Assembly: GCA_963837365.1 (NCBI GenBank)
Contig: CAWIMW010000012.1
Coordinates: forward strand, 1-64,000
Direction: 5' to 3'
From: CAWBXL01 sp963837365
GTDB lineage: Bacteria; Acidobacteriota; Terriglobia; Terriglobales; Acidobacteriaceae
Length of the DNA stretch: 64,000 bases
Shown here: positions 33,934 through 43,645 of the stretch, one piece after another
Numbering within the stretch: position 1 is the stretch's first letter
How the letters are laid out: every line of letters begins with the position of its first letter
The notes under the pieces: generated by a model
The model's input: the letters and a program-made list of their open reading frames with translations, nothing else
Database searches by the model: none
Told to the model about the DNA's origin: nothing
Translations under genes and position numbers: made by a program

Positions 33934-35457
33934 TCATGCGCGCAAAACCCACGTATCTTTGCTGCCTCCGCCCTGGGACGAATTCACCACCAGAGAACCG
34001 CGGCGCAGCGCGACACGCGTAAGCCCTCCGGGCACCAGGGTGACGTTTTCACCATAAAGAATGTAAGGGCGAAGGTCCACATGGCGCGCCTGCACCTCGC
34101 CATCGAGGAAACATGGCGCGCGCGACAGGCTCAGGGTCGGTTGCGCGATGTAGTTGCGGGGATCGGCCTGGATTCGTTCCGCAAATTCCTGCTGTTGGGA
34201 CGCGGTACTGTGGGGACCGATCAGCATGCCGTACCCGCCGGACTCGCCCACCGCTTTCACGACCAGTTCATCGAGATGTTCGAGGACATACTGGCGCTGG
34301 GAATCATCCGTCAAAAGATAGGTTGGGACGTTGGGGATGATTGCATCCTCGCCAAGGTAGTAGCGGATGATCGCCGGCACGTAAGCGTACATGGCTTTAT
34401 CATCGGCAACTCCGGTGCCAATTGCGTTGGCCAGAGTTACATTGCCGGCGCGATACGCGTTGAACAATCCTGGAACACCCAGGTTTGAATCTCGGCGGAA
34501 AATCAGCGGATCCATAAAATCGTCGTCCACCCGGCGGTAGATGACGTCTACCCGCCGCAGTCCGGCCGTCGTCCGCATGTAAACCACGTTGTCGTGGACC
34601 AGCAGATCACGGCCCTCAACCAGCTCAATCCCCATTTGTTGGGCGAGATAGGTGTGTTCAAAATAGGCCGAGTTGAAGACACCCGGCGTCAGCAATACCA
34701 CTGTCGGCTGGTTCCGGCCCGTCCAGTTGACCGGAGCTAACGTGCCTAGAGTCGAATGCAAGGCCTGCGTATAGTGATCAATCGGGCAGACCCCGTAATC
34801 GCGGAACATCGTCGGGAAGACGCGCTTTAGAACCTTGCGGTTCGCGAGCATGTAAGAAACTCCGCTGGGCACCCTAAGGTTATCTTCAAGCACGGCAAAA
34901 TCACCATTCGGCATGCGCACTAAGTCCGTGCCGCAAATGCTTACGTAGGTCCCGCGCGGTACATTCAGCCCGCGCATCTCCCGCCGGAAGTGCTTACAGC
35001 TATAGACCAGATCACGGGGCACGACGCCCTCCGCGAGAATCTTCCCCTCGTGGTAAATATCCTCAAGGAACAGGTTCAGCGCCGTGATCCGCTGGGTTAG
35101 CCCACGCTCAATTTTCAGCCATTCGTCATTGGGAATGATCCGCGGCAAGAGATCGTTGGGGAAAACCCGCTCCGTCCCCTCATCATCGCCGTACACGGTG
35201 AAGGTAATTCCCTGATGCAAGAATGAGAGGTCGGCAGCCTGCTGGATCTTATGCAGTTCTTCCGCAGGCAGGTCCAGCAGGGTCTGAAACAAATTTTTGT
35301 AGTGATCGCGCGGCTCCCCAGCAGCGTAAAACATCTCATCGTAGGCTTGGTCGAATTCGTAATTGCGCAGGGGTGGCCTTAGCAGTCCCATAGCAGTGTC
35401 AGGTGTGTCCGCCATCCGCCGGAGACCGGCACGGGTTCGAGTGCGGCTTTGGGGCAT
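33934..35457 (-). CDS. Circularly permuted ATP-grasp protein (type 2)
   Basis: 507 residues with motifs of the circularly permuted ATP-grasp family (DUF404/DUF407): NYEFDQAYDEMFYAAGEPRD at the start, EDNLRVPSGVSYMLANR, GIELVEGRDLLVHDN, RRVDDDFMDPL and AVGESGGYGMLIGPHS. The fold activates a carboxylate with ATP and joins it to an amine. First gene of the ATP-grasp, alpha-E and transglutaminase operon. The first two genes are 17 bases apart. The group is predicted to make or cut a small peptide-like product. Confidence 0.92.
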   Translation of the reverse strand: MPQSRTRTRAGLRRMADTPDTAMGLLRPPLRNYEFDQAYDEMFYAAGEPRDHYKNLFQTLLDLPAEELHKIQQAADLSFLHQGITFTVYGDDEGTERVFPNDLLPRIIPNDEWLKIERGLTQRITALNLFLEDIYHEGKILAEGVVPRDLVYSCKHFRREMRGLNVPRGTYVSICGTDLVRMPNGDFAVLEDNLRVPSGVSYMLANRKVLKRVFPTMFRDYGVCPIDHYTQALHSTLGTLAPVNWTGRNQPTVVLLTPGVFNSAYFEHTYLAQQMGIELVEGRDLLVHDNVVYMRTTAGLRRVDVIYRRVDDDFMDPLIFRRDSNLGVPGLFNAYRAGNVTLANAIGTGVADDKAMYAYVPAIIRYYLGEDAIIPNVPTYLLTDDSQRQYVLEHLDELVVKAVGESGGYGMLIGPHSTASQQQEFAERIQADPRNYIAQPTLSLSRAPCFLDGEVQARHVDLRPYILYGENVTLVPGGLTRVALRRGSLVVNSSQGGGSKDTWVLRA

Positions 35458-35596
35458 CGTAAGGACTCTAGGCTTAGCTTAGGGCCTCGTCCAATCAAAA
35501 TTGTTTATTGTATCTATTTGACGTTTTGGCTATGAGTTAGCGTCAATCTGGGACGTTGCTTGCGACCCCTCGCCTTGGGTTGGCATCTATAAAGTC

Positions 35597-35629
35597 TACC
35601 CTAGGGTAATGTAGAAAGGATCGCGATCC
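35597..35629. promoter_or_regulatory. Two perfect 12-base palindromes upstream of the efflux operon
   Basis: TACCCTAGGGTA (35597-35608, flanked by TCTA / GTAGA to extend the symmetry) and GGATCGCGATCC (35618-35629), the second 11 bases before ATG 35640. Likely repressor or activator sites for the efflux operon; no regulator gene is adjacent, so the protein would be encoded elsewhere. Confidence 0.5.
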
Positions 35630-35639
35630 ACCAATCCGC

Positions 35640-37133
35640 ATGAACGCAACCGGTCCACAAAAGTTCTTGATACAAAAATATTTGCCAATCTTCCCACTAT
35701 CGTTCCTAGTTGTCTTGTTCCTCTGTTCCGCGAATGCCGTAAGCCAGACTTCGAACTCGAACTACCCTGAAGCGCCGTCTTCGTCGCGATCGACACCGCA
35801 AGTGAGTGCCCCCAGCTCGCTCCCATCCGGCCAAAATCCGTTTGCCGGGAGCCTTCCCCAAGGCAATGTTAGTCCAGAACCAATGCCGCTTTCGTTTTTG
35901 CAGGCTATCAATCTTGGATTGAAAAACAACTTGGGCTTGCTGTTGCAAAGCAATGCCACATTAACGGCCCGGGCACAAAGATGGAGGGAGTTGAGTGACC
36001 TTCTGCCAAATCTCACTGGACAGATAAGTGCGAACGTGGCGCAAGACAATTTGGCCGCCCGCGGCTTACGGTTTCCCGGATTTCCAACCATTGTGGGCCC
36101 CTACGGGTATTTCGACGCGCGTGTGTATCTCAAGCAGTCGGTGCTCGACTTCTCGGTTCTGGAACGAGTAAAAGCGGCAGCGGCTAAAGAACAGGCCGCA
36201 CAGTACGACTACAAAGACGCACGCGAACTGGTCGTGCTGGCCACGGGCAATGCTTATCTTCAGGCCTTGGCAGGTGCTGCGCGTGTCGAGACTGCTACAG
36301 CCCAGGTGGAAACTGCCCAAGCACTCTTCGACAAAGCACAGGACCAGCAACACGCCGGAGTGATTCCCGCGATCAACGTTTTACGTGCCCATGTGGAACT
36401 GCAAAGCCGTCAGCAGCAGGCAATTGTCGCCCGAAATGAGTACGCCAAACAAAAACTGACTTTGGGGCGCATTATCGGGTTGCCGGGCGGGCAGGACATC
36501 AAGCTTACGGACAAAGCCCCTTATGAACCGTTGACGACTCTCGGGTTGCAGGACGATTTGCAGCGCGCATACCTGATGCGCTCGGACTACCTGGCGGCGG
36601 CTGCGCAACTGCACGCTGCTGAATACTCCCACCGTGCCGCAAAGGCGTCATATTTCCCGAGTGCATCCATAACCGCCAACTACGGCGATCTGGGAATCAC
36701 TCCCGGACAGTCGCACGGAACGTTTGCCGCCGCGGCGAACTTGAACATCCCCATCTTTCAAGGCAAAAACCACGCCGACGTCCTTGAGGCAGAAGCTGAC
36801 CTGCGCAATCGCCGGCAGGAACTGGAAAACTTGCGAGCACAAATCGAGTACGAGGTGCGGGTGGCGTTGCTCGATCTCTCCGCCGCAGCAGAACAAGTAG
36901 GCGTGGCGAAAAGCTCGGTTGAGCTGGCCAACCAGACTCTACTACAGGCCCGCGATCGCTTCTCCGCCGGAGTGGTAGATAACCTGGAAGTAATCCAGGC
37001 TCAAGAGGCGCTGGCCGCCGCCAACGAAAGCTACATTTCGAGCCTGTACGCACATAATATCGCCAAGGTTGAACTAGCCCACTCTCTTGGTTTTGCCGAA
37101 GAAGGCGTCAAGCAATATTTGAAGGGTAAATAA
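35640..37133 (+). CDS. TolC-family outer-membrane efflux protein
   Basis: 497 residues. N-terminal signal peptide (LSFLVVLFLCSANAVS), then a Pro/Ser-rich stretch and the outer-membrane efflux domain with two repeats: LSFLQAINLGLKNNLGLLLQ and the GVDNLEVIQAQEALAAANESY end. Forms the trimeric outer-membrane channel of a three-part pump. It lies three bases before the EmrA-like adaptor gene and uses no separate promoter further down, so all three pump parts come from one transcript. Confidence 0.9.
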   Translation: MNATGPQKFLIQKYLPIFPLSFLVVLFLCSANAVSQTSNSNYPEAPSSSRSTPQVSAPSSLPSGQNPFAGSLPQGNVSPEPMPLSFLQAINLGLKNNLGLLLQSNATLTARAQRWRELSDLLPNLTGQISANVAQDNLAARGLRFPGFPTIVGPYGYFDARVYLKQSVLDFSVLERVKAAAAKEQAAQYDYKDARELVVLATGNAYLQALAGAARVETATAQVETAQALFDKAQDQQHAGVIPAINVLRAHVELQSRQQQAIVARNEYAKQKLTLGRIIGLPGGQDIKLTDKAPYEPLTTLGLQDDLQRAYLMRSDYLAAAAQLHAAEYSHRAAKASYFPSASITANYGDLGITPGQSHGTFAAAANLNIPIFQGKNHADVLEAEADLRNRRQELENLRAQIEYEVRVALLDLSAAAEQVGVAKSSVELANQTLLQARDRFSAGVVDNLEVIQAQEALAAANESYISSLYAHNIAKVELAHSLGFAEEGVKQYLKGK

Positions 37134-37136
37134 AAC

Positions 37137-38411
37137 ATGGAAACCACCGCCACCGAGAAGCCCGCGACCGAAGGCCCAGCATCTGTGGGACAAACCCATG
37201 CACCCCTGCCTGCCGGGGAACGCGATTTGCGCTGGCGCTCGTTGCAATCCAGCGGCCGGGGGTTCCGGATCGCAGTGCTGGCAGGTGCGATTGTAGTTTT
37301 GGTCGCTGGATTCTTCCTGTGGCGCTATTTTTCCAGCTACGAATCCACCGACGATGCTCAAGTGGACGGCCACCTGATTTCCATCAGCGCCCGGGTTTCC
37401 GGACACGTGGCCAAGCGGTTGGTGGACGACAATCAGTTTGTTCAAGCCGGCACGCCGCTCATTCAGATAGATCCCAGCGACTATCAGGTGGCGCTGGATC
37501 GGGCCCGAGCCGCATACCAGGATGCGCTGGCCACGGCACAGGCAGCTCAGGTGAATGTGCCAATCACGTCGGTTGATACCTCCAGCCAACTTACCTCGGC
37601 AGAAAGTGATGTGCAGAACGCAACCGCCGGCATCTCCTGGGCCAGGCAGCAATTGGATGCCGCGCGCGCCCAAGTCGAAGAGGCCGAAGCCAACAATACC
37701 AAGGCCCAGGACGACTTGGCGCGGTATCAGCAACTGGTTGAAAAGCAGGAAATTTCACGGCAACAGTACGATCAGGCGGTCGCTGCCGCAAAAGCGAGTG
37801 CAGCCACGCTTGCCGCATCGCGGGCCTCTGCTGCGGGGGCTGAACAGACGATCCGCCAATGGCAGTCGAAACTGGCCCAGGCCGGGGCCAATCTGAAATC
37901 CGCCGGAACTGCCCCACAACAATTGGTGGTCATCCGGGCGCGGGCGCAATCTGCGCAAGCGCAGGCCGCCCTAAAGAAGGCCGAACTCGACCAGGCGCAG
38001 TTGAACCTCCAGTACACGACCATCACAGCACCGGTCAGTGGGGTAGTCAGCAACCGTACGGTTGAAGTGGGCCAGAACGTGCAGGTCGGGCAGGAGTTGA
38101 TGAAGGTTGTGGACCTCGACAATGTCTGGGTCACGGCAAACTTCAAGGAAACGCAGTTGCGTTATATGCGGCCCGGCCAGTCAGCAACCATCTCTGTGGA
38201 TGCTTTTGGCAGAGAGTACAAGGGACACGTCCAGAGTATCGCAGGAGCCAGCGGCGCAGCCTCCAGCCTTTTGCCTCCGGAAAATGCAACCGGCAACTAC
38301 GTAAAAGTCGTGCAGCGGATTCCGGTAAAGATCACCTTCGATCCCGGTGGGACGCGCGAGCATATTCTTCGTCCAGGTATGTCGGTCGAGGCCAAGGTCC
38401 GGATCAAGTGA
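37137..38411 (+). CDS. emrA: EmrA/HlyD-type membrane fusion protein
   Basis: 424 residues: cytoplasmic N-terminus, one membrane helix near 43-63 (GFRIAVLAGAIVVLVAGFFL), lipoyl halves (STDDAQVDGHLISISARVSG and NLQYTTITAPVSGVVSNR), a long coiled-coil hairpin between them, and a beta-barrel end. Bridges the inner-membrane transporter to TolC. Overlaps the transporter gene by four bases (GTGA). Confidence 0.9.
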   Translation: METTATEKPATEGPASVGQTHAPLPAGERDLRWRSLQSSGRGFRIAVLAGAIVVLVAGFFLWRYFSSYESTDDAQVDGHLISISARVSGHVAKRLVDDNQFVQAGTPLIQIDPSDYQVALDRARAAYQDALATAQAAQVNVPITSVDTSSQLTSAESDVQNATAGISWARQQLDAARAQVEEAEANNTKAQDDLARYQQLVEKQEISRQQYDQAVAAAKASAATLAASRASAAGAEQTIRQWQSKLAQAGANLKSAGTAPQQLVVIRARAQSAQAQAALKKAELDQAQLNLQYTTITAPVSGVVSNRTVEVGQNVQVGQELMKVVDLDNVWVTANFKETQLRYMRPGQSATISVDAFGREYKGHVQSIAGASGAASSLLPPENATGNYVKVVQRIPVKITFDPGGTREHILRPGMSVEAKVRIK

Positions 38412-39970
38412 GCACTGCGGCACTGACTCTGGATGGCGCACCGGAAACGCGCCCAGCGATCAATCCATGGATCATCGCGCTCGCGGTGACGCTCGCGACG
38501 TTCATGGAGGTGCTGGACACCAGCATCGCCAATGTAGCCCTTCCGCACATCGCGGGAAGCCTTTCCGCCGGGACCGATGAGAGTACCTGGATCCTCACTT
38601 CCTACCTAGTCTCAAATGCGATTGTTCTGCCGCTGAGCGGATGGCTTTCTTCGATCCTGGGCCGCAAACGCTTCTATATGGGCTGCGTCGCGTTGTTCAC
38701 GATTAGCTCTTTTCTGTGCGGCCTGGCGCCGAACTTGCCGCTGCTGATCTTTTTCCGCGTGCTACAAGGCGCGGGCGGCGGCGGGCTCCAGCCCAGCGAA
38801 CAAGCCATTCTGGCGGACACATTTCCTCCCGCAAAACGTGGGATGGCATTTGCGGTTTATGGAGTGGCAGTGGTGATGGCTCCGGCGATTGGTCCCACGC
38901 TGGGCGGATTCATTACCGACAACTATACCTGGCGCTGGATATTCTTCGTAAACATCCCGGTAGGGATACTCTCCCTGCTACTCACTTCCCGGCTGATCCA
39001 GGACCCTCCCGATTTTCGCCGCAGAAAAATCTCGGAGGTGAAAATTGACTATATCGGGTTGAGCTTTGTCGCGCTCGGGCTGGGCACACTCCAAGTAGTT
39101 CTCGACAAGGGCCAGAGAGATGATTGGCTCGATTCGAATTTTATTCTGACTCTCACCATCATTTCGATCGCGTCGTTGATCTTTGTCGGCATCTGGGAGT
39201 GGTACCACAAAGATCCGGTAGTGGATTTACATCTGTTTCGAGAGCGCACCTTTGCCGCCGCCAACCTGTTGATGTTCATGCTGGGGTTCGCCTTGCTGGG
39301 CAGCACGCTGCTTCTGCCGCTTTTCATGCAGACCCTGCTCGGTTATACGGCGGAGCGTGCCGGCATGGCGATTTCCCCTGGCGGATTCGCCATCATGCTG
39401 CTGATGCCGCTGGTGGGATTTCTCCTGTCGCGCGTGGATGCACGGCGGCTGATGGTGATTGGCCTGATTACTTTGTCTTTTTCCCTGTTTCACATGACAA
39501 ATTTCGATCTCGGTGTGGACTTTCGCACCGTCATGCTGGCGCGTGTGCTTCAGGCCGCCGGCTTGGCGTTTCTGTTTGTCCCTATCAATACGTCGGCGTA
39601 CGCATACTTGCCGCGGAACAAAAATAACGCAGCTTCAGGACTGATGAACCTGGCGCGAAATATCGGGGGCAGCGTGGGAATTTCGTTTGTCACCACCATG
39701 CTGGCACGGCGGGCGCAGTTTCACCAGGCCATATTGTCAGAGCAACTTTCGGCGGGAAATCTGGCCCTGCAAAAGATTTTCCACGGCTCGGTTGTGGTAG
39801 GTGGCGATCTCAAGAATTGGGCCCGTATTCAAGCCCTGATTGTGCGGCAGTCCAACATGCTGGCCTACATCGACTGTTTTTGGCTCCTGGGCGTTGCCAT
39901 CCTGGTGATTATCCCCCTGGTATTCCTGATGAAGAAAACGAAACCCGGGACCGAGATGGCGGTACACTAA
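38408..39970 (+). CDS. emrB: DHA2-family drug transporter (EmrB type)
   Basis: 520 residues, about 14 membrane helices, major facilitator superfamily. Motifs: EVLDTSIANVALPHIAGSL near the start (DHA2 motif D1), GWLSSILGRKRFYMG (motif A) and RVLQGAGGGGLQPSEQAIL (motif C region). Proton-driven export of hydrophobic compounds through the EmrA/TolC partners encoded just upstream. The start is GTG 38408, in four-base overlap with emrA. Substrate unknown. Confidence 0.92.
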   Translation: MSTAALTLDGAPETRPAINPWIIALAVTLATFMEVLDTSIANVALPHIAGSLSAGTDESTWILTSYLVSNAIVLPLSGWLSSILGRKRFYMGCVALFTISSFLCGLAPNLPLLIFFRVLQGAGGGGLQPSEQAILADTFPPAKRGMAFAVYGVAVVMAPAIGPTLGGFITDNYTWRWIFFVNIPVGILSLLLTSRLIQDPPDFRRRKISEVKIDYIGLSFVALGLGTLQVVLDKGQRDDWLDSNFILTLTIISIASLIFVGIWEWYHKDPVVDLHLFRERTFAAANLLMFMLGFALLGSTLLLPLFMQTLLGYTAERAGMAISPGGFAIMLLMPLVGFLLSRVDARRLMVIGLITLSFSLFHMTNFDLGVDFRTVMLARVLQAAGLAFLFVPINTSAYAYLPRNKNNAASGLMNLARNIGGSVGISFVTTMLARRAQFHQAILSEQLSAGNLALQKIFHGSVVVGGDLKNWARIQALIVRQSNMLAYIDCFWLLGVAILVIIPLVFLMKKTKPGTEMAVH

Positions 39971-39979
39971 AACCAGGCG

Positions 39980-40612
39980 ATGTTTAAAGTCATTACGATC
40001 GAGCGGGAGTATGGATGTGGTGGGGCGGAGATTGCCTCATCCCTGGCCCAGCAACTCGGCTGGAAGCTGTGGGACCACGAGCTCACGGAAGAAATTGCCA
40101 AGCTGGCACATGTGGATCCTTCAGCGGTAGCACGATGCGATGAGCATATGGACAGTAGTTTTCATCGATTGGCCAAGATCTTCTGGCGTGGCAGTTATGA
40201 ACGCAGTATGCCTTTAGGGGCCACTGAGCCGTTCGATACCGATCGCTTCGTGACCATCGGCAAACAGGTCACGGAAAAAGCCGCCCATGAAGGAGATTGC
40301 GTAATCGTCGGCAGAGGGGCCCCCTACTTCCTGCGGGAGTTTCCGGATGTATTTCACATTTTTCTTTATGCTCCACGCGCGGAAAAGTTGCGGCGTCTTC
40401 AGGCAGCCGGCCAGAGCGCAGAGGAGGCCACGGAACTCGTCGACACCGTAGACCGCGACCGGATGGAATTTGTGAAGCATTATTTCAATGCCGACTGGCC
40501 CACACGCTGCCTGTATCACCTGATGATCAACACCGCCGTCGGCAACGAAAGCGTCGTCTCCACCATCCTGAAGACCAGGCAAATATTGGAGTCTCAACTA
40601 GTAAATGCCTGA
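39980..40612 (+). CDS. Cytidylate kinase-like protein
   Basis: 210 residues. IEREYGCGGAEIASSLAQQLG replaces the usual Walker A of nucleoside monophosphate kinases. The family conserved region GDCVIVGRGAPYFLREF and DRDRMEFVKHYFNADWP follow. Proteins of the cytidylate-kinase-like (AAA) family have unproven substrates. It starts nine bases after the transporter stop and probably shares its transcript, an unexpected partner for an efflux pump. A nucleotide kinase role is inference. Confidence 0.78.
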   Translation: MFKVITIEREYGCGGAEIASSLAQQLGWKLWDHELTEEIAKLAHVDPSAVARCDEHMDSSFHRLAKIFWRGSYERSMPLGATEPFDTDRFVTIGKQVTEKAAHEGDCVIVGRGAPYFLREFPDVFHIFLYAPRAEKLRRLQAAGQSAEEATELVDTVDRDRMEFVKHYFNADWPTRCLYHLMINTAVGNESVVSTILKTRQILESQLVNA

Positions 40613-40675
40613 CGCTTAACCCGCATTGCAAGCGCCCTCCCCCTGTGTTAGCTTCATGATTTAGAAGAGGTTAGC

Positions 40676-41488
40676 GTGCGAACTACGGTTCCCGCCGGCT
40701 TGGATCGCAAAGAAGCTGAGGTTTACCAGCGGCTTGATCCTGACCGGCTCCCAAAACACATCGCCATCATCATGGACGGCAACGGCCGCTGGGCGCGCAA
40801 GCGCCATCTGCCGCGCATCGCTGGGCACCGCGCCGGAGTGGCGTCGGTGCGCTCGACTGTTGAGACGGCAGCGCGGATTGGTATCCCTTCGTTAACGCTC
40901 TACGCGTTTTCCGAAGAAAACTGGAAGAAGCGTCCCAAGGGCGAAGTTGGCTTTCTGATGGGTCTGCTTTGCCGCTACCTGAAGCAGGAAGTGCCCACGC
41001 TAAACAACAACAATATCCGGCTGGAATACATCGGGCGGCAACAGGAGCTCCCTACCGATGTACAGGAAAAAATGGGATGGGCCCGCGATGCCACGCGGCA
41101 CAACACGGGCATGGTGCTTACACTGGCCCTGAACTACAGTGCGCGTTCGGAGATCGTGGATGCCTTCCGCTCGATTGTAGATGTGGCGGCGTCAAACGGT
41201 GGATTGCAGCACTTGAAAATTGATGAAGATATGGTCTCGCGGCATCTCTATACGCGGCACTTGCCTGACCCCGATCTGGTGATTCGCACCAGCGGCGAGA
41301 TGCGGCTGAGCAATTTTCTGCTGTGGCAACTTGCGTATGCAGAGATTCATGTGACCCAAACCCTATGGCCGGAGTTCCGCGGCGTGCACTTGCTGGAAAG
41401 CATCGCTGAATACCAGAAGCGTGAGCGGCGTTACGGCGGCCTGACCGATACCCCGGTGACGCATCCTCCCAAGGCCGGGCGGAGCTAG
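40676..41488 (+). CDS. uppS: Undecaprenyl-diphosphate synthase
   Basis: Adds cis isoprene units to farnesyl diphosphate to make C55 undecaprenyl diphosphate, the carrier for cell-wall and O-antigen sugars. 270 residues; motifs HIAIIMDGNGRWARKR (catalytic Asp34 region), GHRAGVASVR, LTLYAFSEENWKKRP and DPDLVIRTSGEMRLSNFLLWQ. GTG 40676 with GAGG upstream is the chosen start. First gene of an operon with cdsA, dxr and rseP. Confidence 0.95.
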   Translation: MRTTVPAGLDRKEAEVYQRLDPDRLPKHIAIIMDGNGRWARKRHLPRIAGHRAGVASVRSTVETAARIGIPSLTLYAFSEENWKKRPKGEVGFLMGLLCRYLKQEVPTLNNNNIRLEYIGRQQELPTDVQEKMGWARDATRHNTGMVLTLALNYSARSEIVDAFRSIVDVAASNGGLQHLKIDEDMVSRHLYTRHLPDPDLVIRTSGEMRLSNFLLWQLAYAEIHVTQTLWPEFRGVHLLESIAEYQKRERRYGGLTDTPVTHPPKAGRS

Positions 41489-41494
41489 AATAGA

Positions 41495-42397
41495 TTGCAA
41501 CTCCTCAAAAGAGTTCTCACCGCAGTTATTCTAATACCAATCGTCCTGCTGCTGGTGCTGCACGTGCACATCATTGTGCTTGAGTGCGTGGCGGCGCTGG
41601 TAGCAATTTTGTCTGCGCATGAGTTGCTCAAGCTTAGCGAGGGCTATGGGATCAAGCCATTCCGCCTCCCGACATTTGTTTTCATCCTGGCCATCTTCGT
41701 TGTGTTCGCGGCAGGTTTTGCCAACAAAACGCCTCTGCTTGCGACGGGGAATCTGGTAGCCCTTGCCGCATTCTCAGCTTCAATGGTTACCTTTCTATTT
41801 CTGGCTCTTGGCATGCGGCGAACCGAGCTTAGCAGTTCGTTTCCCGCAGCCATGGTTTCGGCATTCGCCTTCTCTTACATCGCCCTGCCGATGATCTTTC
41901 TTGTTCAACTGCGGCTTCAGCCGTCGGGGGCCATCTGGCTGACCTATCTGCTGCTACTGGTTTGGGCAGGAGATATCTTTGCTTATTTCGCGGGCAAGTC
42001 CATTGGCCGGCATCTCATGTCTCCGCGCATCAGCCCGAAAAAGACTTGGGAAGGAGCTGGCGCTTCCCTGCTGGCCAGCCTTGGGATCGGGTTTCTACTC
42101 TATCAATACGGGCTGCCCATCAGTATGGCTTTGCTGAACGCACACATAATTGAGCGGCAAGACGGCTTCTTTGCCCTGCAAGGGCCGCGATTATTTCCTA
42201 TTCTGTTGCTATCAGCAGTACTCAACGTGGCAGCGCAATTGGGAGACCTGGTGGAGTCTTTGATCAAGCGCGGCGCCGGAGTAAAAGATTCGGGAGCAAT
42301 ATTGCCGGGACACGGGGGCATGCTTGACCGCATAGACGCACTGCTGTTTGCCGCTCCGGTGCTTTGGTACTACGTGGCCTGGCGTGTTTTGCAGTAG
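41495..42397 (+). CDS. cdsA: Phosphatidate cytidylyltransferase
   Basis: Makes CDP-diacylglycerol from phosphatidic acid and CTP. 300 residues with about seven to eight membrane helices. The family signature SLIKRGAGVKDSGAILPGHG followed by GMLDRIDALL is complete. TTG 41495 is used as start because the first helix begins immediately after it. It follows uppS by six bases. Confidence 0.93.
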   Translation: MQLLKRVLTAVILIPIVLLLVLHVHIIVLECVAALVAILSAHELLKLSEGYGIKPFRLPTFVFILAIFVVFAAGFANKTPLLATGNLVALAAFSASMVTFLFLALGMRRTELSSSFPAAMVSAFAFSYIALPMIFLVQLRLQPSGAIWLTYLLLLVWAGDIFAYFAGKSIGRHLMSPRISPKKTWEGAGASLLASLGIGFLLYQYGLPISMALLNAHIIERQDGFFALQGPRLFPILLLSAVLNVAAQLGDLVESLIKRGAGVKDSGAILPGHGGMLDRIDALLFAAPVLWYYVAWRVLQ

Positions 42398-42435
42398 CGA
42401 TGGCCTAAGCACGATACAATCTTTTTGGGCACTTC

Positions 42436-43626
42436 ATGAAGCGCATTGCCATTCTGGGTTCGACCGGTTCCATAGGGCGCAGCACCCTGAGCGTGGTCGA
42501 ATCCTACCCAGATCGCTTTGCGGTTGTCTCTCTTGCGGCCGGACGCAATGTCGAGGCCGCTCTCGAACAGGCAGTCCGTTGGACGCCGCGCATGGTTTCG
42601 GTCGCGGATGAAAAAGACGCAGAAGCACTTCGCCGCGGTTTAAAAAACACGGGTCTGGGTTCGATTGAAGTCGTGTATGGACCGTCTGGCACCGTCCAGG
42701 TCGCAACTCATCCGGAGGCCGATTTCGTCGTCAGTGCCATCGTCGGCGTCGCCGGACTTGAAGCCACCTACGAAGCCGTAAAAGCCGGCAAGTCCATAGG
42801 CCTGGCAAACAAAGAATGCATGGTCGCGGCGGGAGAGATCATTACCGCCGAGGCGCGAAAACAAGGCAAGCCCATCCTTCCCATCGACAGCGAACACAAC
42901 GCCGTCCACCAGTGCCTGCGCGGAGGACGGATGGAAGAAGTCCGCCGCATCTGGCTCACAGCGTCCGGTGGGCCTTTCCGTAACACTCCAAAATCACAGT
43001 TTTCGTCCATCACAGTCGAGCAGGCTCTGAACCACCCCACCTGGCGCATGGGCAAACGCATTACGATTGATTCAGCAACTCTAATGAACAAAGGCTTCGA
43101 AGTCATTGAGGCCTGCCGTTTGTTCAACTTACCTCCTTCCCAGATTGAAGTCATTGTGCATCCGCAGTCCACGATTCATTCCATGGTCGAATTTGTAGAT
43201 GGCAGCATACTTGCTCAGTTCTCGGTGACCGACATGCGCTTGCCGATCCTGTATGCTTTAACTTATCCAGAGCGCATCGAATCGGATATGCGCTTCCCGG
43301 TCATGGACTTACGGCACCTCGATTTCCAGCCTCCGGACATGGAAAAATTCCCTTGTCTACGGCTGGCATACCAGGCTGCTGAGGCCGGTGGTGTGCAACC
43401 GGTTGCACTTAACGCTGCGGATGAAGTGGCCGTAGCGGCGTTTCTAGAGGAAAAGATTGGTTTTGACGAGATTCCCAGAGTGATTGAGCAGGTGCTTTCT
43501 GCAACAAAATCAAGAGTTTTAGCGTCTATATCTGAGGTGCTGGACGTGGACTCCCAGGCCCGAAACCTGGCCCAGGAGATAGTCCGCACCATGGCTCATA
43601 GCGCCGCCTCGTTGCGGCCGGTTTAA
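42436..43626 (+). CDS. dxr: 1-deoxy-D-xylulose 5-phosphate reductoisomerase
   Basis: Second step of the MEP isoprenoid pathway, NADPH-dependent. 396 residues. NADPH-binding ILGSTGSIGRSTL, the catalytic acidic residues in LANKECMVAAGEII and IDSEHNAVHQCL, the flexible loop TASGGPFR, and MGKRITIDSATLMNKG are all present. Precedes rseP by 19 bases in the same operon; ispG, a later step of the pathway, lies 9.6 kb further on past the accessory block. Confidence 0.96.
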   Translation: MKRIAILGSTGSIGRSTLSVVESYPDRFAVVSLAAGRNVEAALEQAVRWTPRMVSVADEKDAEALRRGLKNTGLGSIEVVYGPSGTVQVATHPEADFVVSAIVGVAGLEATYEAVKAGKSIGLANKECMVAAGEIITAEARKQGKPILPIDSEHNAVHQCLRGGRMEEVRRIWLTASGGPFRNTPKSQFSSITVEQALNHPTWRMGKRITIDSATLMNKGFEVIEACRLFNLPPSQIEVIVHPQSTIHSMVEFVDGSILAQFSVTDMRLPILYALTYPERIESDMRFPVMDLRHLDFQPPDMEKFPCLRLAYQAAEAGGVQPVALNAADEVAVAAFLEEKIGFDEIPRVIEQVLSATKSRVLASISEVLDVDSQARNLAQEIVRTMAHSAASLRPV

Positions 43627-43645
43627 GGGGACTTAATACATCATC

